A stretch of DNA of 64,000 bases from Mixophyes australis (GCA_036250195.1 JAVHZZ010000003.1:16971004-17035003), one strand, 5' to 3'; counted from the first letter of the stretch, positions 12,266 through 23,230 are shown. Numbers and translations are program-made. The notes: generated by a model from the sequence alone, not told the origin.

Positions 12266-12878
12266 TTGCTGTCTTGTGTTACCTGTGTAAAGGGTGGTAA
12301 TAGGGTAGCCTAGTGAGGTTAAGAGGGTGGTTGAGGAATATTAAAAGGTTGTCTGAAGAGGTGGTTTTCAGTTGAAGGTTTGAAGACTAGTAGAAAGTTT
12401 TGTGGTGCGAGGAAGTGAATTCCAAAAAGTGGGTGAAGCCCAAAAAAATCCTGTAACCGAGAATGGGAGGAAGTGATGAGAGTGTAAGAGAGACACAGAT
12501 CTTGTGCAGAACGTAGGTGTTGAGTTGGGAGATATTTTGATAAGAATGTGAAGATGTATGTTGGTACAATTTTGTTGATGGCCTTGTATATTAGTAGAAG
12601 AATATTTTATTGGAATTGCTGAAAAACAGGCAACTGACAGGCAATGTAAAGACTGACAGAGTGACTCAGCAGAGGAAAAACGATTTGCAAGGAAAATCTA
12701 TCTAGCTACTGCATGATAAATAGATTGTAGGGGCTCGAATCTGATTTTGGGAAGACCAGTAAGGAGAGAATTGCAATAGTCGGTGCAGGAGATGATGAGT
12801 GCATGAATTAAAGTTTTGCAGTGTCTTGTGTCAGATATGTACGTATTCTGTAAATGTTTTTTAGATGTATGCAGCATG

Positions 12879-12883
<5 letters not shown>

Positions 12884-12921
<38 letters not shown>
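12884..12921. repeat. (TA)n microsatellite inside the LINE relic
   Basis: About 19 TA units interrupt the RT thumb-coding region and would add an IYIYIY run to the translated frame. Confidence 0.9.
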
Positions 12922-12924
<3 letters not shown>

Positions 12925-13076
12925 GATGTGGGAAACAAAGGATAGTTGTGAGTCAAGGGTTACGCATAGGCAGCGAGCTTGCTGAGTGGGATTTATGGTC
13001 ATGTTGTCAACAGAAATGGAATTGTCAGGCATCCAAGACAAAATGGCAGAAATATAGTCAGTAATGCAAGACAACA

Positions 13077-13137
13077 TAAGCGCTACGGAATATGTTGCCG
13101 CTATATATATAAATAAATAATGATGATGATGATGGTA
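13077..13137 (+). repeat. Extremely short LINE/SINE tail insertion
   Basis: A plus-strand GCGCTACGGAATATGTTGCC, then CTATATATATAAATAAAT and (ATG)n. This is the shared 3' tail seen at 62347-62430 (reverse) and 37665-37740 (reverse). It lies inside the oppositely oriented LINE where the RT active site should be. Confidence 0.65.
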
Positions 13138-13660
13138 CAAGATCAGGAGAGGATAGATACATTTGTGTATCACCCGATAAGCAGTCAGTGTAGATAGAGA
13201 AGAGCAGAGGACCTAGGACTGAGCCTTGTGGTACTCAAACTGATAAAGGAACTGGAGTGGAGGTGTTTCCATAAAAATTAACACAGAAAGAGCGATAAGA
13301 TAGGTAGGATGAGAACCAGGATAGGACAGTGCCTTCAAAACCTAGGGATTGTAGCGTTTGTATGAGGAGAGAGTGGTCAACAGTGTCAAATGCAGCAGAG
13401 AGATCCAGGGGATTTAGAAGGGAATAATCACCTTTAGTTTTAGCTGTGATCAAATCATTGACAACCTTGTTCAGCGCAGTCTCTGTGCAGTGTTGAGAGC
13501 GAAAGCCTGACTGAAGAGGATCCAAAGGGTTTTTTGCAGAAAGGAAACGTGTGAGGTGAGTGTAGACAATTCTCTCAAGAGTTTGGAGGCATAGGAGCTG
13601 AGCGATGGGGCAGTAATTTGAATACTTGCATTCAAATTCAACTCTGCATGACCCCCTTAA

Positions 13661-14245
13661 TGTTTAGCATGAGATCTCAAATATATATTTTTGTATTTAT
13701 TTTATTATCAATCATTTTAAAGTAACTCTTTAAGAAAGCTTTAAATTTAGTACTACTACAGTGAAACCAAAATTCATAGCATTAATATTTGTGACCACAA
13801 TGCTCCAAACCACACCATAAAGCTGCAGGAGCTATCCTTGTGTAATGAGGCAGCAGCTTTCAAAATGTGTTTTTCATGATAATAATATTTCTTGAGAATT
13901 ATGATCTATAGCTTTCTTAATTGTAAACCTCCTAACCCGAGAGCATTGTGCTTCCATTTGACACATATTTATTAGTTTTTAAATTTGCAACATATGCTCC
14001 AAACAGCACTAATATGTTTATCTGCTTTTGAAAGTTTGCTGAAGTATGTATTGGGGAAGTTATGGTGATAGAAATGCAGTGTGTCAAAAATTATTAGATG
14101 CAACATCATTTTCTACATGGAACTCACGCAGAGTGCATCACCTCTTCCCCCACTGGTCAAAGAACTCTAACACGCCCAGTAGTTTAATCACTATTAGAGG
14201 TTTTCTATTAGGATTGGATAAAGAAGAGAAATTAAACTCCTGGGG
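13661..14245. other. No gene recognised
   Basis: AT-rich sequence with no conserved frame or defined repeat. Confidence 0.4.
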
Positions 14246-15300
14246 TTAAATGTATCAGGCTCCGATTTTGAAAATACAGTGATTATCTCAGGAGAGTTGA
14301 AACTCGCAGATGTATGAACCTGAGATTTCATGTAAAATCGTCAGAGATGTGTTTCTGTCAAAATCGCTATTTCCAAAATCGATAGAGATCAAAGTCCCGA
14401 CTGTTTGCCACTCTAGCTATACAAGTCTCAAATGTATGAAGGTGCGATTAAGCGAACTCTCCTGAGTTTGCTTTAAAAATTGCTAGATACAATATGCTAC
14501 TTCCGAACTGCGTGATCAGTAAGCATGCAGCTGATGGAGGCCCGGCAGCTGTCAAATGTTTAAAAATAGATAAATGTTAAAAAAAAAAAGCGTGGGGCCC
14601 CCCCGCCTGAGCACTATTAACCCTAGTGCTGCCAGCCTACTGCTGGTTGCGTGATAATCAGGGAAATATTTGCGTGGGGTCCCCCCGATTTTCACTCAAC
14701 CAGCTCTAGGCAAACCAGCCTGGGTGGGTGGCACTATAGCAGGGGAACACGCGACAGGGCATAATGACAGCCAACCCCAGGCTGTTCAGCGCTGGGCTGG
14801 ATTCCCTAGGTAGTGGGGTCTGCTGAAAAAAATGAGCGTCCCCCTCTCTAGGGACACCCAGTGCTGAAAGCACTAGGCCTCTTTCTACACCCCTGGGTGG
14901 TGGGTGTAGGGTAATATCGGCAAAAAAAGTTTAAAAAACAGACAGACGCCATTTTGTTTTGCGGAACTACAAGTCCCAGCCAGCCTGGGTGCCATAAACA
15001 GTTTGGGCATGTACAAGCACCAGCATACCCATGACAGCCAGGGCATGCTGGCACTTGAAGAACCACAAGTGCCAACATGCCCTGACACCCATGGCTGGCT
15101 GAGATCTGTAGTACCAGAAAGCAAAATGTTAAATAAGCCACAACTCCCTGTTTAAAACCACAACATTTTAGTAAAAATAATAAAACCCCAATAAATACAG
15201 TAAACACCCTCTATAATACCACATACATTTATTAAAAATAAGAAAACCCCAATATACTAACCAATCAGATTTCTTCTTTTTTTGTCAGCAGCTTTTATTC
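14246..15300. repeat. Nonautonomous interspersed repeat, probably a DNA element
   Basis: It begins GGGGTTAAATGTATCAGGCT, an end resembling the terminal repeat at 17431. It contains GC-rich internal modules (GCGTGGGGCCCCCCCGCC, a GCGTGGGGTCCCCCCGAT variant) and an ACTACAAGTCCCAGCCAGCC module with an inverted partner about 100 bp on. It lacks a transposase. I could not locate the far end precisely. Confidence 0.5.
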
Positions 15301-15648
15301 CAAAAATGCTTGTAAACCATGTCCCAAAACAATTTGTAATTCCAATAGTCCCTGCTTGAAATGTCCAAAATAAATAGATATCTTTTATATCTGAGTCTGA
15401 GTATGTAGAGACAGGCAAATTTGTTATACTATGCATTCCCTGTTTAATCTACAACATATGGGTGGGTGGGAGAAAAAGACAAAACACAGGGTTGCACGTT
15501 CATATGTAGCAATTATTAAAATTGTGCACAAATGATCACAACATATTTATCTGCATGAAAAAGTCTTCACATAACAATATATATGTTATCATCTCCATTT
15601 AACACATATGTCTTTAAAAGAGAGAAATCATGAAGTGAGCAGACAGGA

Positions 15649-15823
15649 GGGGTATATTTACAAAACTACGGGTTTGAAAAAGTGGAGATGTTGCCTATAG
15701 AAACCAATCAGATTCTAGTTGTCAATTAATTAGTACATTCTACAAAATGACAGCTAGAATCTGATTGGTTGCTATAGGCAACATCTCCACTTTTTCAAAC
15801 CCACAGTTTACTAAATATGCCCC
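15649..15823. mobile_element. Palindromic Harbinger-type MITE, copy 2
   Basis: Same family as 2985-3159. It begins GGGGTATATTTACAAAACTA and ends ...AAATATGCCCC, with GTGGAGATGTTGCCTATAG and its complement near the two ends. No clear 3-bp duplication is seen, unlike copy 1. Confidence 0.75.
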
Positions 15824-15959
15824 TCGTCCTTTATGAGATGTTGTCCTTATATTTTAATTTAGGGGTTAACATATACCATATATGATACCGTACTTCCTAT
15901 GTTAGTAAATATGAGATGTACATGCAGGAATATTTATTAATATCTGGTAATCATATTTT

Positions 15960-16070
15960 ATGTCTCCAGATGCAAAGTTCTTTGGCAGCAACTTCTGCTT
16001 CTCTGGTTCAGCAATAATGCAAAACTTACAATTTTACTAACATATTTTACTATCAACTGAACATGACTTA
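15960..16070 (+). repeat. Dispersed diverged repeat R3, copy 2
   Basis: It shares the TTCTTTGGC..., GGTTCAGCAATAATGCAAAA and TTTTACTAACATATTTTAC blocks with 9326-9510 and 34905-35100 in the same order. Noncoding. Confidence 0.55.
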
Positions 16071-16826
16071 TGATTAATATAAACAGAAACTTAAAAACAT
16101 GACTCATTTGACATTAATATACTTTTAAAAACCCAATATGTTTAACTACACATTTATATTATAATTGTTTCATAAACCTTTATAAAGGTGATATTATCCT
16201 TATACAGTGTCATCATGTTAAAAAAAATTATGTCTAAGCATAGATCCAGTGACATGTTAACTCCAGAAGATCTGCAGCTGTGATAAGTTACAGGTTGAAG
16301 CTATCCACATGAGTTATCCACAAATTGTAGAGGGCTATAAATCCCCTAATAAATGTTTCTTTTTTTGTGACTTTCCCCAAGGATAAATGGATGATATCAA
16401 CCGTATCTTACGATTTAATAAATGATGGATAACATACTTTACTATGTAGAGAAACACGTACATGTTTTATTTCCCTTCTCTGCCCATGAATCTGCAACTT
16501 CATGTTTGCTATGAGGAATAGTTAGCTGTCACTATATATAATATCCTTCTTTCTTGATATGTATTATTACACAGTTGTATAATGTGCTAACGTAAAAACA
16601 TGCAACATATGGATTAAGAAGATCCCCAGAAAATAAACCCACTGTTGCATAGCAACGCTGAACTCTGTTCACCATCACCGAACAGGAGTGAGGGCAATTC
16701 CAGCAGCATTTTGCAATAAGCAGAGGAACATAAAGAAACAAAAGAGTCCTCCCTAGATTACGACATTATTTTATCACCTACGACACAAAGACAGGACTCC
16801 GAAACATTTCAATATGCTGACTCTAA

Positions 16827-17032
16827 GGGGGAATTCAATTTGCCGCACTACTTGTGAAAGTGACGCGGCCCACTCACTATTTCCATTTCTACGGTAATAG
16901 TGCACATTATTACTGTTACTATTTCTGCTCTGAGAGCCGCGAGCGGATATCTGCGTTAAAATTACCGTACTATTGGTAATAGTACATGGACCGCGTTACT
17001 TTCACCAGTAACACGGCCAATTGAATTCCCCC
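16827..17032. mobile_element. MITE A (TAA-flanked)
   Basis: A 206-bp element with inverted ends GGGGGAATTCAATT... and ...AATTGAATTCCCCC. The subterminal arms carry a GTTACTTTCAC-type motif inverted. It is flanked by TAA at 16824-16826 and 17033-17035, indicating a Harbinger-type insertion. Confidence 0.8.
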
Positions 17033-17035
17033 TAA

Positions 17036-17262
17036 GGGGCAGATTCAATTGCCATTAATACCGTTAATATGGTCATTTTAACCCGGATTTTTGCTTGAGG
17101 CTCTCCCCAAGCCGTGAGCAAAACCCAGCATTGAAATGATCGCACTAACGGTAATAAAGCACACTATTACCATAGTAACGGTAATAATGCGCGCTTTTAC
17201 TGTTGTAATAGTGCACAGGCTGCGTTACTCTCAAGAGTAGTGCAGTCAACTGAATCTGCCCC
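17036..17262. mobile_element. MITE B (TAA-flanked), abutting MITE A
   Basis: A 227-bp element with ends GGGGCAGATTCAATTG and ...CAACTGAATCTGCCCC. It is flanked by TAA at 17033-17035 and 17263-17265. The left TAA is also the right flank of MITE A. The internal ACGGTAATAATGCGCGC-type blocks resemble those of MITE A, so the two are related families. Confidence 0.8.
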
Positions 17263-17430
17263 TAAATGCACCAGTGAGTTCTGGTGATTAAAGAACCAGG
17301 AGTCCCAGAACATTGTGCACTAAGCTGTCTAATGCTGTAATGCTGTCACCTTGGCACCCAGTGCATTAATGTCTTTATATATATTGATTGACACCAAGGC
17401 CTCACTATAACTTAATCCTTTCAACACCAG

Positions 17431-17586
17431 GGGGGGAATGTATCATACCCCGATCTTTTAAACTCGCCGGGAATCAGCGAGTTGACAGCTAAAATTTAAA
17501 GCGGCGCTGGCTTGTAAAGGCAGTGCTGCCTTTAAAAGCCAACAATTGAATCTGCCCCTTAGGGGGGAATGATACATTTACCCCCC
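17431..17586. mobile_element. Small composite MITE
   Basis: The ends are GGGGGGAATGTATCAT and ATGATACATTTACCCCCC. Inside, near 17545-17562, lies ATTGAATCTGCCCCTTA, the terminal sequence of the MITE B family, so it may contain a nested end. No matching target duplication found. Confidence 0.55.
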
Positions 17587-17589
17587 GAG

Positions 17590-18930
17590 GTTTTTTTCTA
17601 CCTCTTCTTACAAAACCAAATTTTACCTTTTTTCACTTGGCTTAATTAGGAATTCCTTTTTTTCCCCTAGATTACAGATTTAAATTATATAATTTGTAAC
17701 AGATATGGCTTTATTTTGGTATCATACTTGTATAAATATCTTTTTTAATTTATGGGCATTTTATAAGAAAGATATCAGGCAAAATGTTAAAAATATACTT
17801 TTCCATGCCATCTTTCCTTAATTACTTTCTCACGGTTAGTTTAAACAAATAGCATACTTGTGTATTGGTTTACTTTAGTATAGTACTTTTTAGTGCAGTT
17901 CTTTATTTTGAAATGTGCTTGTGAATGTAAAGGCAGAGACTTGTGAGGAGAGTCTAGTAGAACCCAGAAGCTCTTTTTGCTTCAGGCAGACAAGGGTGGT
18001 GATGTCGCCAAGATCGTGAAAGAAGTTCTTTGTTGCCGGTGTTCTTTGTTAGCCTATTGTGCACAATGATCTAAATGTCAGTGACTGAACCAAAGGATTC
18101 TTGGCTAATGCATTGTTCATGGGACTCTTAGTGACAACGTGGCTCCATACCAAGCTGGCAGAAGGGGATGCTCACCAAGCCATCACTAAGGACACACCTA
18201 TTAATATGTAAATCTACGTTAGACAGTCTGCAAGTGGTTAATTTTTCCCAGTTTTACATTGAGATATATGGTCGCCAATGTAAAAGTGGCGACCATGTAA
18301 AAACTGCTTTATAAAAACTGTTTTTTATAAAGTATACTCACTACTATCTACAAAACACTCAACAACATCTCACCATCAATCATCACAATCATATGCCTCC
18401 GGCTATAATAAATACATTTTTTATTCACCAAGTTAGTGTTGTATAATTAGCCACATTTAATGAACAATATTTAATGCAAATTACATTGTTGACTGAAAAA
18501 ATAGGACTACCCACAATCGCATAAGTTAGAAATGTATAATTAGCATCTTGTTCACTTGATTATTAGCTGCAAATAGTTTTGCATATAAGTTATGCTTTTG
18601 TTTGAGTAATCCATGAAGAATAACACATAATTGTTCTCATTAAATAGTATAGTTATGTTTGTGCATAGTGTAGCATGAACACATTAGCTGCTATGTTGCA
18701 AGAAGTGAATATTTTGTTTAATTATCATGCACTGTTTTATACAAATCGTCATTTTGTAACATGCTTCCTTAAGCTTTAAATTCCATAAATATGCAGCAAA
18801 TGAATGGAAAGTAGGGTACACGAGTGAAACTAATGCAAATATAGTATATTTAAAGCAATAAATGGGAACAATACTTATGGCAATGTCTGAAATTCAATTT
18901 TAAAGCAGAAACTAAAAATGAAACGATCAC
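17590..18930. other. No gene recognised
   Basis: AT-rich sequence. No conserved frame, RNA gene or repeat border could be supported. Confidence 0.4.
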
Positions 18931-18934
18931 AGAT

Positions 18935-19045
18935 CAGTACAAGAAACTCAAGCGAATAGACATCAGCAAGAACCAAATATCTGAGATGGCACCAGTTGCA
19001 TTCATTGGATTAAAATATCTCACCTCGCTAGTGCTATATGGAAAT
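18935..19045 (+). pseudogene. Slit leucine-rich-repeat fragment (retropseudogene piece)
   Basis: The frame starting at 18938 reads [20 protein letters not shown] and goes on [16 protein letters not shown]. This is one complete leucine-rich repeat plus parts of its neighbours. Of vertebrate families I recognise, it matches the secreted axon-guidance protein Slit (closest in memory to SLIT3), where the corresponding stretch differs at only about five of 35 residues. Slit binds Robo receptors through such repeats. Similarity stops abruptly at 19045 and runs straight into antisense 28S rRNA sequence. No splice donor lies at the end and several conserved residues are changed, so I call it a nonfunctional fragment rather than an exon. 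Confidence 0.7.
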
Positions 19046-19053
19046 ACCCAAAA

Positions 19054-19175
19054 CTCTTCTGCTCCACGGGAGGTTTCTGTCCTCCCTGAGCTTGCCTTAG
19101 GACACCTGCGTTACGGTTTGACAGATGTACCGACCCAGTCAAACTTCCCTTCTGCCACTGTCCTCTGAGCGGGAG
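19054..19175 (-). pseudogene. 28S rRNA fragment (antisense, pseudogene)
   Basis: The minus strand reads GACAGTGGCAGAAGGGAAGT, then TTTGACTGGGTCGGTACATC, a TGTCAAACCGTAACGCAGGT block, CCTAAGG and AGGGAGGACAGAAACCTCCC. This is the highly conserved 28S rRNA segment downstream of the R2 target region, with about ten substitutions from the vertebrate consensus as I remember it. Only about 120 bp is present, so it is not an rRNA gene. It directly follows the Slit fragment in opposite orientation. Confidence 0.85.
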
Positions 19176-19516
19176 GAGATGTAGGGATCTATCCTGAAGA
19201 ATGTGAAGCTGGAGCTGATCTGCTTTAATCTGAGGGGAGAATGACGCAAAAACAAAGACAATACAGTAATGATTAAAAATGGCAGAAAGTATACAAAGAA
19301 AATGGAGACTTCAAAATCAACAACTACAAAATTAAGGTCAGGGCTGATGTTTCTTTTAAAAGATTTTTACATATTTCTCCTTATATTTCCAATCAACTAG
19401 ACAGCCATAAATCACAGATATATTGGTGAGCCCAGAATCACAGGAAGAATCATCAGTAGGATTTCCATATTAAGGGCCAGGAACATTCAGACTTTACAAT
19501 TTGGTATTTTATTGCA

Positions 19517-20655
19517 GTTGTGATGATACCGGGTTTAACGTACCCTTCTGCGCCGTGCAGCTGGCCTACCCGGTACCGACCCAAGGTTCAAAATCACCCA
19601 GGCAAATATGCGAAATAAAATAAACAAGTTTATTTAACAAAATGGTAGCACAAAACAGCAATAAACATATTTAAATAATAACTTGCAACAAATAACACTA
19701 CAGTCTGGCACAGACAACAACAACAACAGGGCATAATGAAAACACCTCACCAGTATCCTAGCCACTCTCATGGACTGATGTCTATCAATCCAAGCGTATC
19801 CCCCTTTCTCCTTTAAGGCTACCAGCAAAGGTAGCAGCAGTCAGTCACTGTCACTCCGCTTTCCACAGACACACAGCTCGCCAAGACCCAGAGACATAGA
19901 TCAGGGCACGGCAGTACTCCAGAGACTGATTGTCCCTTTCCTGTCAGTGGCAGAAATTTATATCTCAACGCCAGACCTGACTTCAGCTATCACTTGGAAG
20001 TGAATGCCCATTTTTCTGTCCTCTGTAGCTGTCTTTTAAGCCCAAAAATCAGCAATTCCAGGACCTGCCTGATTGGTCCTTTTCTGTGTTTACCTTTTCC
20101 CAGGTAAACATACCGACAAAGGGATACCAGATGAGTCACTCCTGATTTAATTAGGAACAGGTATTGTTCTGTGGCTATACAGCAGAGTTTGTTTAAACAG
20201 GAGAGATCAGTATCCAGACACCTTTACATTTAAATACAAAATGCAGTCCTCTGCCATTAAACATAGAGCTCTGTCTGTGGGCCTTTTCTTATGCTAGCAC
20301 ACACAGACCCATAGCTAAATGAAGACAGGTGACCCCCTGCAGTGATGTCCATTCATACAGGACTGGTGGACAATAACCCTTTTGCCTAAACTGAAACAAT
20401 GGACTAGTCTGTAAGATAACGATACATGCAGGCAGACATTTTACTACTTTAAAAATAGATTATACACAAGTCTAAATATTACTGATAAATATGGGGAATC
20501 AGAGGGCTAGAAAAAGTATATGTTTTTATAGTGTGCAGTTTGTGAGAAACGAGGTGCAGACATATTGAGGTGATATTAATACTTAGTTTCCCCACAGCAG
20601 TAAAGAAAACACAGCCATAATACTCAAGTCATTCTAAATGGTAAGCCTCACAACA
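19517..20655 (-). repeat. Possible solo LTR or LTR fragment
   Basis: A block bounded by GTTGTGATGATACC and CCTCACAACA, which give 7-bp inverted ends (GTTGTGA/TCACAAC) as in LTRs. The interior is less AT-rich than its surroundings and lacks coding sequence. I could not find a matching target duplication, so the borders and class are tentative. Confidence 0.35.
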
Positions 20656-20659
20656 GAGT

Positions 20660-22490
20660 AAAGCAAAATATTTAACAGTTAATAATTAATAAATTCTGCA
20701 GGCATAGTTGTCACAAGCCAAGGATGAGCAGGATTTCATCAAGAGCTTTTAATGTTCTACCTTTTCTCATGCTTATGAGATTCACTACCAATATAAACAT
20801 ATTAACATCATGTAACCTAATAACATTCACAATTTCCACAAGATTTGAAGAAATAAATCCAGTATTCACTTTTTCCCAATTGGTTTTCTACACATTCCCA
20901 GATGTTTTCTTGGCAGCCTATCTTCTCTGCGCAGAACTGTAAAAACCTGTATTTGCCCATCCTGCTCTCTGCAGACCATATCAATTTTGTTTATTAGCAA
21001 ATTCAAATGGAAGAATAAAGCATGATGTTGGCAGATTTTCTATCTACACAATGTAAGTAAACTTCAGATGAAAACCACTGTAGACTTTACACAGTTCTTG
21101 GATCCCTAGAAGCGTTTGTCTTGGTTTGTACATATAGAAGAATGTTTATACCTTGTGTTATTTTAAGTGAGTTTGTACTTTATTTTAACTTTAACTTTGT
21201 TTAGTAGGCTTTTATGTTTTTAGCTTATGCTGTAGCTTTTATTGTTTTATATTGACCAAATGAAATGTCCCCTTTATCCATGTGACATTTTTGTAGGTAC
21301 ACTATACCTAAAGGGATATCTATTTTTATCTCTACTTTCAACTACTATTGCTGTTATTTTGTATCACTGATGGAGTAAGTTTTTCGAGACAAAAAGCTTA
21401 ATGTAGCACTAGACATACAGCATTCAAGGCACTAAATAAACTAATTCAATAGATTAGAATGCAGAATACACAATCATTAACATTTATTGTTAAATATTGT
21501 AATTGCTACTTATGTTATCAATGTGAAAAACTTTATTGTATGCACTTATTAACTGTGCTTTCTCTAGAATCTATACTCAAGGACATATTTGTTGGCCACA
21601 TAGAAATAGTGTGACTGAACAGAAGGACAATTTAAATATGAAACAATTATTTACTATGGAGTTTGAGAAAACACTGTAGGTAAATATAGCCTGTGGCTTG
21701 TTTATGAATATCTTATACCTAGATAAGCACAAAACATCTATAATTGATTATTACATTACAGGTGTGTTCTCTTATGTACCCATATCAAGTGCCTGTAATT
21801 ATTGCTACTGTATTCATATATGTCATGTATGTCAGGCACTATGGATTCTGTGGCACGTTACCAAAAATTATGATGATTGTGCTTATGAGGTACTTGTGAG
21901 AACATTTTTACAATACACTGTCACTCAGCCTGGGCTGAGGTAATGTAGAGAATGATGTAGTAATGTATGCAGAGTAATGTAGATGATCATGTTTGAGAAT
22001 TATGCAATTAAGGGTAGTTCCTATTATTCTTTTACCAAAGCATGATAACTCTATTGGATTTTGTAATGACATTGAAGTTAATAAAAATTCAAATAGTAAT
22101 TGGATACTTAAAGTTGACAAAGAATGTACCTGAAAGGGCATAATTCCACCCAAAATATAAATCCAAATTCACATTTGAATGGCAGGCACCTTGATCTTAT
22201 GACGCTCAAAAACAAACACAGAGAAAACAAAGACATAGGGTAATGAAGTCAACTAGGTGATAGTATATGAAAACAGGAAAGTTCCAAAGCAAGGGATAGA
22301 CCCTTAATCCTAATGTGCATGCAAATAGAGATCCTCTTCAGTGAGTATAAAACACCAAACGGGTCCCTTAGGACTACTGCTTATGGAATGAATCCGAAAT
22401 ATGAGTCTGTAGATTGGTAGTAGTAAACGCTGAGATCACTGCAGACTCCATCTCCTCCAACTCTCCCAAAAATGAACCAATGACAGAAAA
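20660..22490. other. No gene recognised; pre-insertion sequence of the retrotransposon
   Basis: AT-rich sequence with short meaningless frames. Near 21830-21880 a weak match to the shared LINE/SINE tail (GGCACTATGGATTCTGTGGC) is seen. 22190-22497 is probably part of another repeat that continues past the chromovirus at 30617. Confidence 0.4.
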
Positions 22491-22492
22491 CA

Positions 22493-22497
22493 CATAT
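22493..22497. other. Target-site duplication (left), CATAT
   Basis: CATAT immediately before the 5' LTR is repeated at 30612-30616 immediately after the 3' LTR. This defines the integration event. Confidence 0.95.
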
Positions 22498-22569
22498 TGT
22501 CACTCACCGGACCGTGAGTGCCTCTTCTCGGACATTTAGGAACCGTGGCCGTCCGCCATCCTGAGGGTC

Positions 22570-22581
22570 TGCGCATGCGCA
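22570..22581. promoter_or_regulatory. NRF1-type palindromic site in U3
   Basis: TGCGCATGCGCA is a perfect fit to the NRF1 consensus (YGCGCAYGCGCR). It lies about 90-100 bp upstream of the predicted transcription start, a typical activating position. Binding itself is inference. Confidence 0.6.
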
Positions 22582-22643
22582 GCCCTTTCCTATACTTCAG
22601 TGTATGTCCCTTTAACTCAATTGGCAGATCAGGCAACACTCCC

Positions 22644-22651
22644 TATATTAA
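22644..22651 (+). promoter_or_regulatory. TATA box of the LTR promoter
   Basis: TATATTAA lies 29 bp upstream of 22673, the position where the primer-complementary RNA is predicted to begin. Two independent signals therefore agree on the start. Confidence 0.7.
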
Positions 22652-22672
22652 GCACCTGTGGTCAACACCACG

Positions 22673-22684
22673 TGGCCTGATCTT
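22673..22684 (+). promoter_or_regulatory. Predicted RNA 5' end acting as self-primer
   Basis: TGGCCTGATCTT is the exact reverse complement of 24430-24441, just inside the 5' LTR end. In the Tf1/sushi group the first 11-12 nt of the element RNA fold back onto the primer-binding site and prime minus-strand DNA. The position fits the TATA spacing. A CACGTG E-box (22669-22674) overlaps the start. Confidence 0.7.
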
Positions 22685-22754
22685 GGAGTCTCATTCCCCA
22701 TGGGTCTCTGAAGGTGTTCCTGTATTCCTCGTGTATTCAGCGCTGCTGATTCCT

Positions 22755-22822
22755 GTGGTTTCCAAACCACTTCTATCTCTGTGGTTTCCAAACCACTTCT
22801 ACTACTGTGGTTCCCATACCAC
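22755..22822 (+). repeat. Three hairpins at 26-bp spacing in the leader
   Basis: GTGGTTTCCAAACCAC at 22755-22770 and again at 22781-22796, then the variant GTGGTTCCCATACCAC at 22807-22822. Each folds into a short stem, and the third keeps GTGGT/ACCAC while its loop changes. The trio is repeated in the 3' LTR at about 28941-29008. Confidence 0.8.
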
Positions 22823-22854
22823 TTCTACCATCAACTGTATCATTGTGACTGTTT

Positions 22855-23230
22855 GCTGATTCCTATCCGCTGCCTCCGTGCTCTACAGTCTTCTAAATCA
22901 CTTCAACGCTATTATTATCATTGTGGCTGTTTGCTGATTCCTATCTGCTGCCTCCGTGCACTCCAGCCTTCACTTCACATCCACTCACCTGATCATCATC
23001 AAGTTCCTGAGCTGATTCCTATCCGCTGCCTCCGTGCACTACAGTCTCCAGCTTGCAACTCGCCTGTGTTCATCATCGTGACTGTTAGCTGATTCCTATC
23101 CGCTGCCTCCGTGCACTACAGTCTCCAGCTTGCAACTCGCCTGTGTTCATCATCGTGACTGTTAGCTGATTCCTATCCGCTGCCCCTGTGCATTGCCGCC
23201 TCATCTCAGCTCTCCTGTGTTTCCAGTCTA
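22855..23230 (+). repeat. Five ~77-bp tandem units in the leader
   Basis: Units begin GCTGATTCCTATC at 22855, 22933, 23011, 23088 and 23165. The third and fourth are identical over 77 bp, and the others are diverged. They are copied in the 3' LTR. The unit length is not a multiple of three, so they are not coding repeats. Confidence 0.85.

Larger units (their letters stand above)
12270..13660 (-). pseudogene. L2-like LINE reverse transcriptase relic
   Basis: Minus-strand remnant of the pol protein of a CR1/L2-group LINE. At 13525-13235 the frame reads [20 protein letters not shown], followed by [17 protein letters not shown], an RT motif of this group. After it [11 protein letters not shown] is readable at about 13238-13205 in a shifted frame. 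At 12990-12810 comes ARCLCVTLDSQLSFVSHI, the thumb region, and at about 12480-12380 a terminal FWNSLPR-type segment. The YADD box is missing; at the corresponding position sits a short inserted LINE/SINE tail (13077-13137) and further on a TA run (12884-12921). Stops and frameshifts make it dead. Confidence 0.8.

Noticed and set aside
18935..19045. Genuine Slit exon, which would place the window inside a Slit gene
   Set aside because: No splice donor at the end of similarity, changes at conserved residues, and immediate junction to 28S sequence.
19054..19175. Functional rDNA unit or R2 target site
   Set aside because: Only about 120 bp of 28S with many substitutions, no flanking rRNA.
22518..22859. 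Open frames in the 5' LTR as a protein before gag
   Set aside because: They overlap the U3 promoter and hairpins and have no family features; the only upstream-shared frame is the end of pol in the 3' LTR.
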